Assembly: GCA_009823505.1 (NCBI GenBank) | Contig: VZQC01002896.1 | Span: 2,948,114-3,012,113 of the forward strand | DNA: 64,000 nucleotides | Source: Rhizomys pruinosus | Lineage: Eukaryota > Chordata > Mammalia > Rodentia > Spalacidae | Reading direction: 5' to 3' | Part shown: positions 1 through 11,879 of the stretch, piece after piece | How the letters are laid out: each line of letters begins with the position of its first letter | How positions within the stretch are numbered: the first letter of the stretch is position 1 | Translations under genes and position numbers: made by a program | Notes under the pieces: generated by a model | Database searches by the model: none | What the model was told of the DNA's origin: nothing | The model's input: only the letters and a program-made list of their open reading frames with translations

Positions 1-9
1 TGTCCAACT

Positions 10-155
10 TTTCTTTTTGTAGAGACAGGGTCTTTCTGTAGCCCTAGCTGGCCTGGAATTTACTGTATAGACAAGGCTGGCCTTGAACTCATAGAGATCC
101 GCCTGCCTCTGCCTCCTGAGTGATGTGATTAAAGGCATGCGCCACCATGCCTGGC
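10..155 (-). mobile_element. B1 SINE
   Basis: This is a reverse-oriented B1: gagacagggtctttctg, ggctggccttgaactcatag, ccgcctgcctctgcctcc, attaaaggcatgcgccacc. Confidence 0.9.
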
Positions 156-162
156 TCCGACT

Positions 163-3100
163 TTGTTTTTAACTGACATGATGTATGTAGCTTCAGTATC
201 TAAAACAAAGTTGCATAATTACTTTACCTGCTAAAATAATTCACAAGGACTACTGGGGTGCTCCAACATTTTCAGGAGAGTTAATGAGATAACATAGCAT
301 CTCCATGTCAATGATGGAATTCAGCTCAATCATAGACAGTTACTGAGCCCTTTTAACATAGAATGGAATTGCTCTCCTCTCAGAAGTGACCTTTTCATGG
401 ATGTAGGCAGCTGTCTTGCATCTTTTCCTTTTCCATGTAATCCACCGGACAAGGTCCATGCTTTAACCTCCACGTGTGGTGGAGTGACACCACAAACATT
501 AAAATTTGATTACCCTTTCACTAACTGGATTGCTGGCACATCCTATTTACTCTTCCACTTGGCTCTTTCCATGTGTGTTGATTCCTAAGAGAACTCTCCT
601 CTTCTTGCCCCTGATTCACCCTTGATGAGAAGGAGTTGATGATAATGGATGGTCAAGTACAAAGATGTTAATAGATTGCCACTAATCAGTGTTACATGTA
701 GTAGAATGCACAGAATTGAGACTGTGTGTCTGCCTGGTATGCTCTCTTATGCTTTGAGCTTTCTCACTTTAGAGTTATAATCTCTCTTCAGTTCTGCAAC
801 CACTCCTCCGTGTAACTGTGGGATACACATTTCCCTGGAAAAGCCTAAGAAAAGAGGAAGTAAAAATATCTCTTAGTGTGGTCTTGGTCTTACCCAAAGT
901 CTGCAAAGAAGTTATGTGAGTTCACAGTAAATCTGTATGAATTATTGAGGCAAAACATTCAATTAGTGATAAAGAACATGCATTTGTCCAAACTTCCTAA
1001 AGCTCTCTTCAGAAATGTACCAAGTGGAAAAAACTTCATTGAAATGCTGGTTGCTGGATTGATGTAATCTCTATATCCATAACAAGTACTGCTATAGGTC
1101 CCTAAGCATAATGATGCAGAAAGGAAGGGCCGACAAAGTGGGAAGCAGTCAGATGCAGCTGAAGTGGTGAAGGAGAGCTTAGGTGATAGAAATGGGGCTT
1201 GAAGAGATTGTCCAGACAGATTTCACTGTGGAAAATCTTCTAGATTCTCAGGCTGTTCCTCTGAGAATAGAAAATGGGAAACAGAGCCTTGGCAGAGGAC
1301 AGTGATTGGAAAACTACAACCACTCTGAGCAGTTACATGTTCTGCTGCTCCAGCTTGGCAGAGAGCTTTCTGACTCAGTGGAGAGGTGATCACATTCTGA
1401 AAACTCGGGTGAAGTTCTTCCAAGGACCCCTGGAACCAAGCGGTTAATCAGCAGGATGGTCACTGAGGTCACTTGATATTTTGAAAATGTGTTTTAGATA
1501 CCTGTGGATACATTTTTCGGTGTTCCTACAGAGTTGCACAGTTTGTGGCCAATGGACCATGTCAGGCACTGCTTATACACATGGAAACACTTTGCCTGGG
1601 AACCGTAGCACGATGAGCTGCTGGTCTCTATCCTGCAGTCTGACTCAGAGGTGGAAGAGTCTGAAAACATCAAGACATTGTGGAATGCAAGCTTCACAAT
1701 CAGACATCCCAGAAGCTTGTTAACCAATAGAATAAGAACAAAATGATTCTATAAACTGAGTTGTTAGGGTTCAAGCATGGGTCTTTATAGTCGTAACAAG
1801 CTAGGCTCAGGTCCCCCTGACATGAAGTTTTAGGTTTCAATACAAGGCCTATCATTATTCTCTTAGCCTTAGTGGTTCCTGCAAGGTGGTCTGACAAGTT
1901 ATCAAAATTGCATGGAATCTCTTTCTGGGAGACATGTTCCCCCTTTGGCAGGAAACGAGGCTTCAGCTCTTCTCTTCTCTCGGCACAAGACTTCTGGGAA
2001 ATTTCAGCTCCTTAGGGTGCAACGTCACAATAGTTTCATAGCCAAAGGGGTGCCAGCATTGAGGAGATAGAGACCCAGCTCCATGCTGTCTTCTTCAATA
2101 GCCCAAGGAGTAAGGCCCTTGACTCATGCCAAACTAGTTCCTGCCTTTGATGCAGACAAGCCAGTATGAAGTACAGTTGGAGATTTTATTAAAGATATTA
2201 AGAGAGTATTCAAGAAAAATGAAAGTGTACCTGACATGATGGGTGTGGGATGCTCTAAAAGATAGTTGCATCTCAAAGGTTCTACTGGTGGCTGTATGTA
2301 GAATTTTGCAAGTTTTTGGAGATTTCATGGTTTCTGAGAACCCCATCCTACTCTACCCCTGTTCTCCTCTTTAATACTTGAGATTTCAGATTGGATGACA
2401 GGTTGGCTCTGGAGACGCCTTGGGTGGGGTTACAATCTAATAAGACAAAGTCCAGGAGACACCAGGGTTATACAAACTAATTTAGGGTATGGCTGTCACT
2501 ATAAATGAGGTTTTGGCAAGATTTCTATAAAATTGTAGGTTTATAGCTGAGGCGGGAGAAAGGCATTAAGAGGTCATTAATTGTGCTGGAATTCTGACTT
2601 CATTGCTGGTAAGAGCCTTCAACAAGACTCCAGCTTCAGGGGCTCCTTTCTTTTCTCATGTCACTATAATTTTTCCTGTATTTGTACCCTGCCTCAGAAG
2701 CATACAGTCTCTCTTTATAACATGTTCCTTCTTGCCTGTATAGTTACAGCTCAGTGCATAATGGCAGCCACCAGTGTTAGAATGTCATATAGCAGAGGGT
2801 ACTTTCTGTTTGTTCCATTGTTCCCGTAGAATGTCTGGAAAGAAAACAAAGAATTGGGTTGCTGGAACGTTGTTATCATCCAGAACATTCTTAGGATGGC
2901 TAGAACACAGGGCTTTACCTTGGGACAAAAGACAAAGAATACCTTCTCATGCACTCTGCATAGCTCCCAGCCTATTGTTATTCTGTGAAATAAAATTAAA
3001 ATGATGTAAGTCTACAACAGAAAAATAAACCTCAAGAAGAAGAGATGAAGAAACTGCCTTCTTTTGTTACCTTTTTTTGCACAGATAATGAGCAGAATAT

Positions 3101-3519
3101 TGTATGAATGCATATGAAGCCATGATTTGTTTTAAGATAAGTCATAGAGTGGATCCTTCTTCCCTTTCACACATCTTTCTACTCATATCTTTCTTATTCC
3201 CCATCAACTCCAATGCTACTCTATTGTTCTGGAATAACTCAAACACTGGACTCAGGTTAAGCCCATTTCTCCATTGAGAATTGTTCATTTGTAACTTTTT
3301 ATCTGTAACGTTTAGATCATTCCGCACTGAGAACGAGAGGCAGCGATATAAAAATAGAGCTAACAAAGCTGCTAAATAGACATAGCATTAAACTGACTCA
3401 TTATGACATTGTTACACCCAGAGATGAGTGCATCTCTCAGCTATCATCAAAGAAGCTTCTTTCAGCAGATGGAAATGAACCCAGACACCCACAAATGGTC
3501 ATCATGCAGAGAAAGAAAA
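163..3519. other. Intergenic stretch without recognised features
   Basis: I see no gene, SINE or clear transposon in this AT-rich 3.3 kb. Short open frames here are unsupported by any motif, and the stretch 1100-1730 is mixed-composition unique DNA. Confidence 0.5.
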
Positions 3520-4260
3520 AACAGACTGTGGAGTGCTCAGCCCTAAATGGGAGACTATGTTATACACTCTCCTCCAAAGGCCCAGGGATCATTGTGGAAG
3601 AAGGGGCAGGAAAACTGTAAGGGCCAGAGGTAGTGGATGAATGCCTGGAAACTGTGGTCCTGACACCACAGGGGAGTTGCCTGTATGAACCCATAGTACT
3701 GATGGCAACATGCATAAGACCTGTGTAAACCCAAGCCAGACAGGGGCCACCCAACATGGATTGGGGAGGGAAGCAGAAGGCCACAGCTGTAGCTGAGGAT
3801 CTATCGGCAATTGATAGATGTTGGGAGAGGAAGAGTTAATTTTCCTCACTAGTGTGATGCTAAGTAGACTGACTAGACTCCAAGGGATAGACCCATACCC
3901 AAGAACATTTTTTTTTTGGTCTTTTCAAGACAGGGTCTCCCCAGGCTACAGCCCCAGCTGTCCTGGAACTCACTCTGTAGACCAGGCTGGCCTTGAACTC
4001 ACAAAGATCTGCCTGCCTCTGCCTCCCGAGTGCTATGATTAAAGTTGTGCGCCACCACGCTCAGCTTACCCAAGAACATTTAAGAAGCACAGACTAGCCT
4101 GGACAGGCCTTAAAAGAGACAAATAACAACAAAGGACATGAAGTTAGTATGAGTGGAGGGCTAGAGAGGGCGTGGAGGTAGAGAGGGCAGAAGGGATCTG
4201 AATATGATCAAAATATATTGTATGAAATTCTCAAAACAAAAATATATATTTTTTAAAAAG
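3520..4260 (+). mobile_element. L1 (Lx-type) 3' UTR remnant
   Basis: The stretch resembles the 3' UTR of old rodent Lx L1 elements. It has the phrases ggcccagggatcattgtgg, caattgatagatgttggga and a terminal gaatatgatcaaaatatatt before an A-rich end. It is split by a B1 insertion at 3911-4066. No coding potential remains. Confidence 0.75.
3911..4066 (-). mobile_element. B1 SINE inside Lx L1 tail
   Basis: This is a reverse-oriented B1: a T-rich end, gagacagggtctcc, caggctggccttgaactcac, then gcctctgcctcccgag. A 15-bp duplication tacccaagaacattt flanks it at 3896-3910 and 4067-4081, defining the insertion. Confidence 0.92.
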
Positions 4261-4315
4261 TATTCAAAGTTTTGGGTTTCACATTAAGGTCTTTGATCCA
4301 CTTGGAGTTGATTTT

Positions 4316-4560
4316 TTTAAATTTTATTTATTATTTATTTATTTATGTGTATGAATGTATTGTCTGCATGTAGGTTTGTGCACCCGTGTCGTGCAATGCC
4401 GCGGAGGTCAGAAGAGGGTGTCGGATTCCCCTGGAACTGGAGTTCTCCTGGAATTGGAGTTACAGACGGTTCTCAGCTGCCATGTGGGTGCTGGGGATCG
4501 AACCCGGGTCCTCTGCAAGAGCAGTTGGTGCTCCCAACCGCTAGGCCATCTCTCCAGCCC
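4316..4560 (-). mobile_element. B2 SINE, copy 1 of a tandem pair
   Basis: This is a reverse-oriented B2. The A-rich tail appears as T-rich at left, then gtgcacccgtgtcgtgcaat, gggatcgaacccgggtcctc (B-box side) and ccatctctccagcccc at right. It interrupts L1 at ggagttgatttttt. Confidence 0.9.
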
Positions 4561-4619
4561 CTGGAGTTGAATTTTTTTTTTACAGGGTGAGAGATAGGGG
4601 TTTAATTTTGTTCTTCTTT

Positions 4620-4878
4620 TTTTTTAATTAAAAAAAATTTTTTTTATTTTATTTATTTCTGTATGTGTATGAATGTACTGCCTGCATGCAAGTCTGTGCA
4701 CCCGTGTCGTGCAATGCCGCGGAGATCAGAAGAGGGTGTCGGATTCCCCTGGAACTGGAGTTCTCCTGGAATTGGAGTTATAGACAGTTCTCAGCCACCT
4801 TGTGGGTGCTGGGGATCGAACCCGGGTCCTCTGCAAGAGCAGTTGGTGCTCCCAACCACTAGGCCATCTCTCCAGCCC
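4620..4878 (-). mobile_element. B2 SINE, copy 2 of a tandem pair
   Basis: This is nearly the same B2 as the one 318 bp to the left. It shares the uncommon gcagttggtgctcccaacc head sequence. The same flanking L1 piece follows both copies. Confidence 0.9.
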
Positions 4879-5658
4879 CTGGAGTTGATTTTTTTACAGG
4901 GTGAGAGGTAGGGGTTTAATTTTGTTCTTCTACAAATGGTGATCCAGTTTTACCAGCACCTTTTGCTGAAGATGCTATCTTTCCTCTGATGAGCTTTTTT
5001 TTGGCTCCTTTATCGAATATGAGGTGGCTGAAATTGTATGTGCTCAAGTTTGGATCTTCAGTTTTGTTCCATTGGTCAACAGGTCTGTTTTTGTGCCAGT
5101 ACCAGGCTCTTTATGACTATGGTCCTGTAATACAGCTTGAAGTCTGGAAAGGTATTGCATTTTTTGCTCAGGGTTGCTTTAGCTATTCAGGGTCTTTTGT
5201 TTTTCCATATGACTTTAAGGATTTTTTTTCCAAGTCTGCAAAGAAGCTCATGGGGATTTTGATTGGGATTGCATTGACTCTGTATATTAATTTGGGTAGA
5301 ATGGATATTTTTACTATATTAATTTTCTCAATCCATGAGCATGGGACTTTTTCCATCTTTTGATGTCATCTTCAATCTCCCTCAGGGTTTTAAAATTTTC
5401 GTTGTAGAGATCTTTGGTGTCTTTGGTTAATTTGCTTCCCAGGTATTTTATTTTATTTTTCACTTTTAGATTTTGAATTTATTGACTTTAGGTAACAATA
5501 ATTTAAAATGGTACAAAGGGTCTCATATTACAGAGTTGAAAAAAAATTAACTGTTCAACAAATGAAAACTGATTGGAGGTCAAACACCCAATATAGAACA
5601 CAATCTGAGTTAACAAGGAGGCAAAGGATTAGTGTAACACATCCTTGCCATTTTTGTT

Positions 5659-5735
5659 TTAGTTTTTTGAGACAGTCTCATTTAAGGTAGACCTGACTGG
5701 CTTCAAACTCACTATGCACAACCTGGCTTTTGTTC
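5659..5735 (-). mobile_element. Degenerate B1-like SINE fragment
   Basis: A short reverse-oriented relic: ttttttgagacagtctcatt then gacctgactggcttcaaact. Only the 3' half of a B1-type monomer is evident. Confidence 0.55.
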
Positions 5736-5865
5736 TCTAAACACAAAAGCAGATTAATTCAAACTAGCTCTATTAACTATATCCACAGATCTCCATTTCC
5801 ATCTGAAACTATATTTAAATGAGACACACATTGATATCTCACACTGTACTAGTTCACCATTTAAA

Positions 5866-5995
5866 GCTAAGCATGGTGGCACACACCTTAATCCCAGCAC
5901 TTGGGAGACATAGACAAGTTTAAGGCCAGCCTGGTCAACTCAGGCACATTCCAGGCCAAGCCAGAATTATAGTTAAGACCCCGTCTTAAAAAAAT
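5866..5995 (+). mobile_element. B1 SINE
   Basis: This is a forward B1: taagcatggtggcacacacc, taatcccagcacttgggaga, aaggccagcctggtcaac, with an A-rich end. Confidence 0.88.
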
Positions 5996-6875
5996 CACTA
6001 AGTGACACTCATATTTAGGCAAATGTTAGAATTTACAGTAATGTCTCTCAGCATTTGCAAACAAACTATAAAAAAAATATGACTTGGAAAACAATACCCA
6101 CCACCCCCATCCACAAAAACTAAGACGGGGCCACTGATAGCAAATTTAAGTCAGGCCTAAGTTTCTAGTGACTTAGAGTTACAAGGTTCTTGTCCTGGGG
6201 CAGGAGATGCCCTGGGATTCAGGGTCACACATACATCCAGTCCCCTATTGGCAACGGCAGGCTAACAATACCTAGCTATGCACAGGGTTGCCTTCAAAGC
6301 CTATTAAAAAAGCATGTCAATTCATTAAAGAACACAAAGCTTAGAAATTATGTAATTACAACACTAACTTCTTTTAGCCACTTAGTAGATTTTGAATGGG
6401 CCTATTAATGGTAAAAAGAACACTTTGCATTTGATATAAAAACCAAATGAACTAGGCTTTCCCCTTGACAGTACAGTGTGTGCAAAGTGCCAGTTTATTT
6501 ACAAACTAGTTAGGTAAACTCGATAGTTTTCAGGAAGCATCAGGTGATGCTGACATCTTTAAACTGCCGTGTGGTGAATGTTTAATTCTGCTCACTGGAG
6601 GGTCCCCTCACAGTAGAGCCTAGGCAGCTGCTGTGGCTCTGAGGAAGTCACAGAGGACCAGCCTGCTCACCAAGATCTTCCCTATGAATCCATGTAGCTT
6701 GTTTTAAATATCCTTTTCTCTCTAGGTGACACTCAGTATTAACAGGATTGATTTTGAGGTAGCTACACAGTTATACAGATGCCTGCTGATGAATTTAATG
6801 TCAATTTATGGCATAGCCAGTTGAGTCATTTTTGCTAATTTTTTAATGTTTAAGGGAGAAACAAATCAGCAAGGT

Positions 6876-6887
<12 letters not shown>

Positions 6888-6932
<45 letters not shown>
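6888..6932. repeat. (GA)n microsatellite
   Basis: About 22 uninterrupted GA dinucleotides directly border the 3' side of the Rrm2 pseudogene. Confidence 0.95.
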
Positions 6933-6934
<2 letters not shown>

Positions 6935-6935
<1 letters not shown>

Positions 6936-7305
6936 ATGTTCACTCATACTTAGAATGCAGGAAGCATCCAAGGTGAAAGAAATCTCTGTTGGATTTGACA
7001 TCACTCCCATCCTCTGATACTCGCCTACTCGCTTCTCAAAGAAGTTGGTCTTCTCTTCTAGTGAAATATTTTCCATGAAGTCAAATGGATTGTCTACTCT
7101 GAAAATCTTGTTAAAGCCCAGCTCCAGCATAAGCCTATCTGCCACAAATTTAATGTACTGCTCCATTAAAGTGCAGTTCATCCCAATGAGCTTCACAAGC
7201 AAGGCCTCCATGAGGAACTCCTGCTCTGTCCTAACAGCATTGGTAATTATTTCTTTTACTCTCTACTCTGCTGGTTTGTGTATCAGGTGCTTGAAAATCG
7301 GACAG
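6935..7305 (-). pseudogene. Truncated Rrm2 processed pseudogene (3' coding end)
   Basis: The minus strand translates into the C-terminal part of ribonucleotide reductase small subunit M2. It begins [11 protein letters not shown], continues [16 protein letters not shown] and ends [21 protein letters not shown] stop codon replaces a glutamate early on (PAE*RVKEI), and the C-terminal tail is frameshifted after FTLDA. The segment is intronless, truncated at its 5' side (about 7305) where a plus-strand L1 begins, and runs at its 3' side into a GA repeat. It cannot encode a working enzyme. RRM2 is favoured over RRM2B from the [10 protein letters not shown] match. Confidence 0.9.
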
Positions 7306-9905
7306 GCACCAAAACCAGGCAAAGATACAACTAAAAAGGAGAATTATAGACCCATCTCCCTAATGAAGACAGATGCCAAAATTCTAAACAGGATACTGGC
7401 AAATCGCATATAGACCCACATCAACAAGATCATCCATCATGACCAAGTTGGATTCATACCAGAGATGCAGGGATGGTTCAACATACGAAAATCAATAAAC
7501 ATCATCAAACACATAAACAGAATCAAAGACAAAAACCACACCATCATCTCAATTGATGCTGAAAAAGCCCTTGACAAAATCCAGCATCCCTTCATGCTTA
7601 AAGTCCTAGAAGGAATTGGACTGGAGGGACCATTCCTCAATGTAATCAAAGCCATATACAGGAAACCCACAGACAATATCATCCTAAACGGGGAAATGAC
7701 AGAAACATTCCCTTTAAAGGTAGGAACTTGGCAAGGCTGCCTCCTGTCACCACTCCTCTTCAATATAGTGCTTGAAACACTTGCTAGAGCAATAAGACAA
7801 GAAAAGGAAATTAAAGGAGTACTAATTGGAAAAGAAGAAGTCAAGCTATCCCTATTTGCTGAAGATATGATTGTTTACTTAGGGATGCTAAAAACTCAAC
7901 CAGAAAACTCCTAGAAACGATTAATGGCTTCAGCAAAGTGGCAGGATACAAAATTAACCTTAAAAAATCAATGGCCTTTCTTTATACCAAGAACAAGCAA
8001 CTGGAGAAAGAATTCAAAGAGACCTTCCCACTCACAATGCCTCAAAAACAATAAAATACCTAGGAACAAACCTAACCAAAGACACCAAGGATCTCTACAA
8101 CAAAAATTTTAAACCTTTAAAGAAAGAAATTGAAGAAGACATCAGAAGATGGAAAAACCTCCCATGCTCACGGACTGGGAAAATTAACATTGTAAAAATG
8201 TCTATTCTACTGAAACTCTTGTATAGATTTAACGCAATGCCAATCAAAATCTCCAAGAGTTTCTTCACAGGCTTGGAAAAAAAAGTCCTTAAATTTATTT
8301 GGAAAAACAAAAGACCCCAAGTAGCTAAAACAACCCTGAGCGGAAAGAGCTACACAGGGGGGGATCTCTATACCAGACTTCAAACTATACTACAGGGCTA
8401 TAGTCATAAAAACAGCCTGGTACTGGCACAAAAACCGATCTGTTGACCAATGGAACAAAACTGAAGATCCAAATCTGAGCACATACAATTTCAGCCATCT
8501 CATATTTGACAAGGGGGCCAAGAAGCCACAATGGAGAAAAGACAGCATCTTCAGCAAGTGGTGTTGGCAAAACTGGATCACCACCTGCAGAAGAATGAAA
8601 TTAAACCCCTACCTCTCACCCTGTACAAAAGTCAACTCCAGAATGAATTAAGACCTCACGTGAAACCCCAAACTCTGAAGGTGATTAGAAGAAAAAGTTG
8701 GCAGCAGACTAAAAGACAGGCATGCAGGAAAAGCACTCTCCTAATCAGACATTCAGCATAGCACAAGAATTAAGGTCGACAATTGACAAATGGGACTCAT
8801 TAAACTCAAAAAGCTTCTGTACAATCAAAAGAAACATCAAGGAAGTAAAGAGACAATCCCACAAGAGTGGAGAAACTAGTTCCTGCAATAATCTGACAAA
8901 GCATGATTTCCCAGAATATATAAACTATCACAAAAAAAGAAAAACGAAACAAACCTGACCCAACTAATAGATGGAGGCAAAGAACTGAATAGAGACTTCA
9001 CAAGTGAGGAATTAGAGATGGCTGAGAAACACCTTAAGAAGTGTGCAACATACCTAATCATTAGGAAATGACAAACCAAAACCAAACAAAAAAAAGAAAT
9101 AACTAACCATAGACTGCTAGGATCAAGAAACAAAATGTACCACTGCTGGAGAGTGTGGGGAAAGGGGAACACCATCCACTCTGGTGGGAATGATAACCTC
9201 GTACAGCCACATGGAACAGCAGTGTGGAGAACCCTTGGCATACTTGAATGAACTTGCCACCCGACCCAGCCATACCACTCCTGGGCATGTACCCTCAAGA
9301 CTCACTCCCCACAGAGATACATGCACGGCCATGTTATTTCCAGCTCTCTTCACAATAGCAAGGAGCTGGAACCAACCCAAATCCCTCAAACGATGATGGT
9401 ATGAGAAAATGTGTAACATCTACAACAATGGCTTTCTTTCAGCAGTAAAGAAAGATGGACTCATGAGCTTTGCAGGAAAATGGCTGGGCTAGAGAAAAAC
9501 CCCAAATCATGCGGAGTGAAGTAACACAGTTCCAGAAAACAAACGACAAATGGTAAGGATCCCTCATCTGTGGATGCTGGGGCCAATTACCTAGTTGTAA
9601 GTATTTCCCTGTGCATGGACCTGGAGCTTTGTCCAAAGCAGTTGGGATGGATTGCATATTGGAACACATCAACAACAACACAAACCAACAGAGAGAAGGA
9701 CTGCATCAAAGAAACTGACTGAAACAGTGTGAACTTCTGCTCAAAATAGTAAATCTTCTACATGGGAAAGTAATCTGAGAAAGACTAGAAAGAGATAAAA
9801 GCATGTTTGGCAACTGCTGAGCTCTGCGTGGTGGGGGGATGGGGGACATGGGTCTAGATCTTCATTAAAAATATATATATATAAAATAAATAAATTAAAA
9901 AATAG
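7306..9905 (+). mobile_element. 5'-truncated L1, ORF2 reverse transcriptase to 3' UTR
   Basis: The plus strand begins in ORF2 upstream of the RT domain ([20 protein letters not shown]). It passes the RT motifs [15 protein letters not shown] and FAEDMIVYL, and ends in a 3' UTR with a G-rich run (gtggggggatggggg) and A-rich tail. Early stop codons and frameshifts break the frame. The catalytic FADD motif reads FAED, so the first aspartate is lost. It is inactive. Confidence 0.92.
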
Positions 9906-9939
9906 TTTTTTGAGTCTGTGGATTGTTTTATTTTCTTTT

Positions 9940-10166
9940 TCATTTTATTTATTATTTTTATTGTATGTGTATACATACATTGCCTGTATGTACATAAGTG
10001 TACCTGTGCCCTCATGCAGTGCCCTCACTGGTCAGAAGAGGGTTTTGGATCCCCTGGAACTGGAGTTAGAAATGGTTGTTAGCTGCCACATGGGTGCTGG
10101 ATTCAAACCCAAGTCTTCTGCAAGAACAGCTGGTGCTCTTAACTGCTGAGCCATCTCTCCAGCCAC
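9940..10166 (-). mobile_element. B2 SINE
   Basis: This is a reverse-oriented B2: gcctgtatgtacataagtgt at the tail side, cccctggaactggagttaga, then ctgagccatctctccagcc. It is inserted in an old L1M relic. Confidence 0.88.
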
Positions 10167-10400
10167 ATCTTTTCATTTCCTTATGGTGTGCTCTGAAGTG
10201 CAAAAGTTTTCATTTTAATGCCAATTTATCTTTTTTTTTTTCATTGTGCATTTGGTGTTGTAACTAAGTAATCTTTGTCTAACCCAAAGTCACAAAGATT
10301 TTATCCTATGCTTTCTTATTTTTAGAATTTCAATTCTTATAGCTAAGTATATTTTTACTTTAATTTTTTGTCTGACGAATGAAGAATAAGCATCTGTATT
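10167..10400 (-). mobile_element. Old L1M fragment, inverted
   Basis: The plus strand reads catttggtgttgtaactaag, taacccaaagtcacaaagat and tttatcctatgctttctt, the familiar reverse complement of old mammalian L1 ORF2 ends. The bases at 9906-9939 may be the same element beyond the B2. Confidence 0.6.
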
Positions 10401-11485
10401 CATTGCTCCTATGTGCATCCAATCTTCTGAGCCCCAGAAAGGCTGGGCAGCAAGGATGGTGCTAGAAGGTCTTTGCTGGCTTCCTGGCTCCAGAGTGAGG
10501 ACTTGGCCTGGACCATGATGTCCAAGAAGAGCCAGGCTCTTTGTGCTAAGGCCTCTATCCCATAGCCTTCCTCTGTCTGTCCTCCAAGGACCCTTCGTCT
10601 TCCTGCTTCCCGCTCTGGTGCTTCTCTCCATGGCCAAGCTGGGCAGGTTCCCCTCTCCCTGCCTTGCCCACTTGCCAACTAGGAAGCCCCCTAGTGATCA
10701 CGGGCCCATTGGAGGGCTCCTTGGATGCTTTTTCCTCTGGTCACTTTGGAGGAACAAGACAGACCAGGGCCCTGGTTAAGCTCTAGAGCGAAGCTGCGTT
10801 CCCCCCATCTGTATGACAAGGTGCTTCCCTGCGTACAGAGCAGGGAGGCCTGCTCTGTCTGCTATCCTCTACCTCCTGCCTGTATCAGCACTGCCAGCTG
10901 GTCAGCAACTCTCCCAACAGGGGAGATAGCTGACCACTCACTTGTGCCCTGCACCTCTGGAGTAGCAAGCAGGTCCAAAGGACCACTGCACTGGGGACAG
11001 GAGGTTGTCAGGACTTTGGTCCGGCCAGGCTCAGGTAGGCTAAGCTCCATCTTCGCCCCGGCTTGGCTTGGCCATGGACCCAGCTTGGCTTGGCCATGGC
11101 AGTGTTACCCTGCTGAGGTCCACAAGGGTCCTACACCAAGAGACAGGAGGCTGGCTGGAGACACCCTAGGCTGGGAGGTAGCTATAACTCTGGGGGCACT
11201 AAGTCATGGAATGCCAGGAAGGGTCCAATGTCAGGGAGCTTTCTAGAAACCATGGACTGAAAACCTTGGGTGGAGAGGGGCTAGGAGATGGCCCTAGCCT
11301 CTGCTTAGGGAAAAGCTGACAAGAGGTAACAACGGTCTGGGCCCTGTGACACGGTGCTTCCTCTGACTTCCCAGCTGAGCCCTTTTCTTCCTTCATGGGG
11401 CCTTTCCCTGCCCACACTCCAAGCCAGCTGCCCCAGGCCTGTACTTTTCACAATAACTAGGTCTTCTGCAGGGCTACATAAGAAC
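10401..11485. other. GC-rich island of unknown origin
   Basis: This kilobase is clearly richer in G and C than its surroundings. I recognise no gene or repeat family in it. Open frames occur on both strands (for example 10725-11246) but carry no known motif, as expected in GC-rich DNA. It contains a short direct repeat cttggcttggccatgg near 11065 and 11085. It may be unique sequence or a decayed mobile element. Confidence 0.5.
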
Positions 11486-11489
11486 TCTG

Positions 11490-11738
11490 GAGGGGACTGG
11501 AGAGATGGCCTAGTGGTTAAGAGCACTGACTGCTCTTGCAGAGGACCCGAGTTCGATCCCCAGCACCCACATGGCGGCTGAGAACCGTCTGTAACTTCCA
11601 TTCACAGGAGAACTCCAGTTTTCCAGGGAAATTCCGACACCCTCCTGACCTCCGCAGATTGTGCACGAACGGGTGCACAAACCTTAAATGCAGACTGTAC
11701 ATTTCATACACATACAGAAATAAATAAAAAAAAAAAGA
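11490..11738 (+). mobile_element. B2 SINE
   Basis: This is a forward B2: gactggagagatggcctagt head, gacccgagttcgatccccag B-box, and a tail of aaataaataaaaaaa. Flanking aagaactctgga and aagaacgctgga look like the target duplication. Confidence 0.92.
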
Positions 11739-11879
11739 ACGCTGGAAACCCATGTGCTGCACAGCCCAATAAGGCTACCCAGCCTGGGTTTCTTCTGTCC
11801 CTGTATAACGATGCAGAGTGGCAACCCCCCATTGCCCATCTGCAGAAAAACCTATTTTTAAATCAAATGCCCAATAATG

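Larger units (their letters stand above)
4261..5468 (-). mobile_element. L1 ORF2 fragment, inverted, with B2 insertions
   Basis: Read on the minus strand this is L1 ORF2 coding for the C-terminal part of the reverse transcriptase and its downstream region; it parallels 8060-8650 on the plus strand. It is truncated at both ends and interrupted by two B2 copies that form a tandem duplication (period 318 bp). Frames are broken, so it is inactive. Confidence 0.88.

Noticed and set aside
7465..7914. Reverse transcriptase gene
   Set aside because: It is part of a truncated L1 with stops and a damaged active site, not an independent gene.
10725..11246. Open frame of 173 codons in the GC-rich island
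   Set aside because: No domain or motif; competing frames on the other strand; high GC content favours long chance frames.
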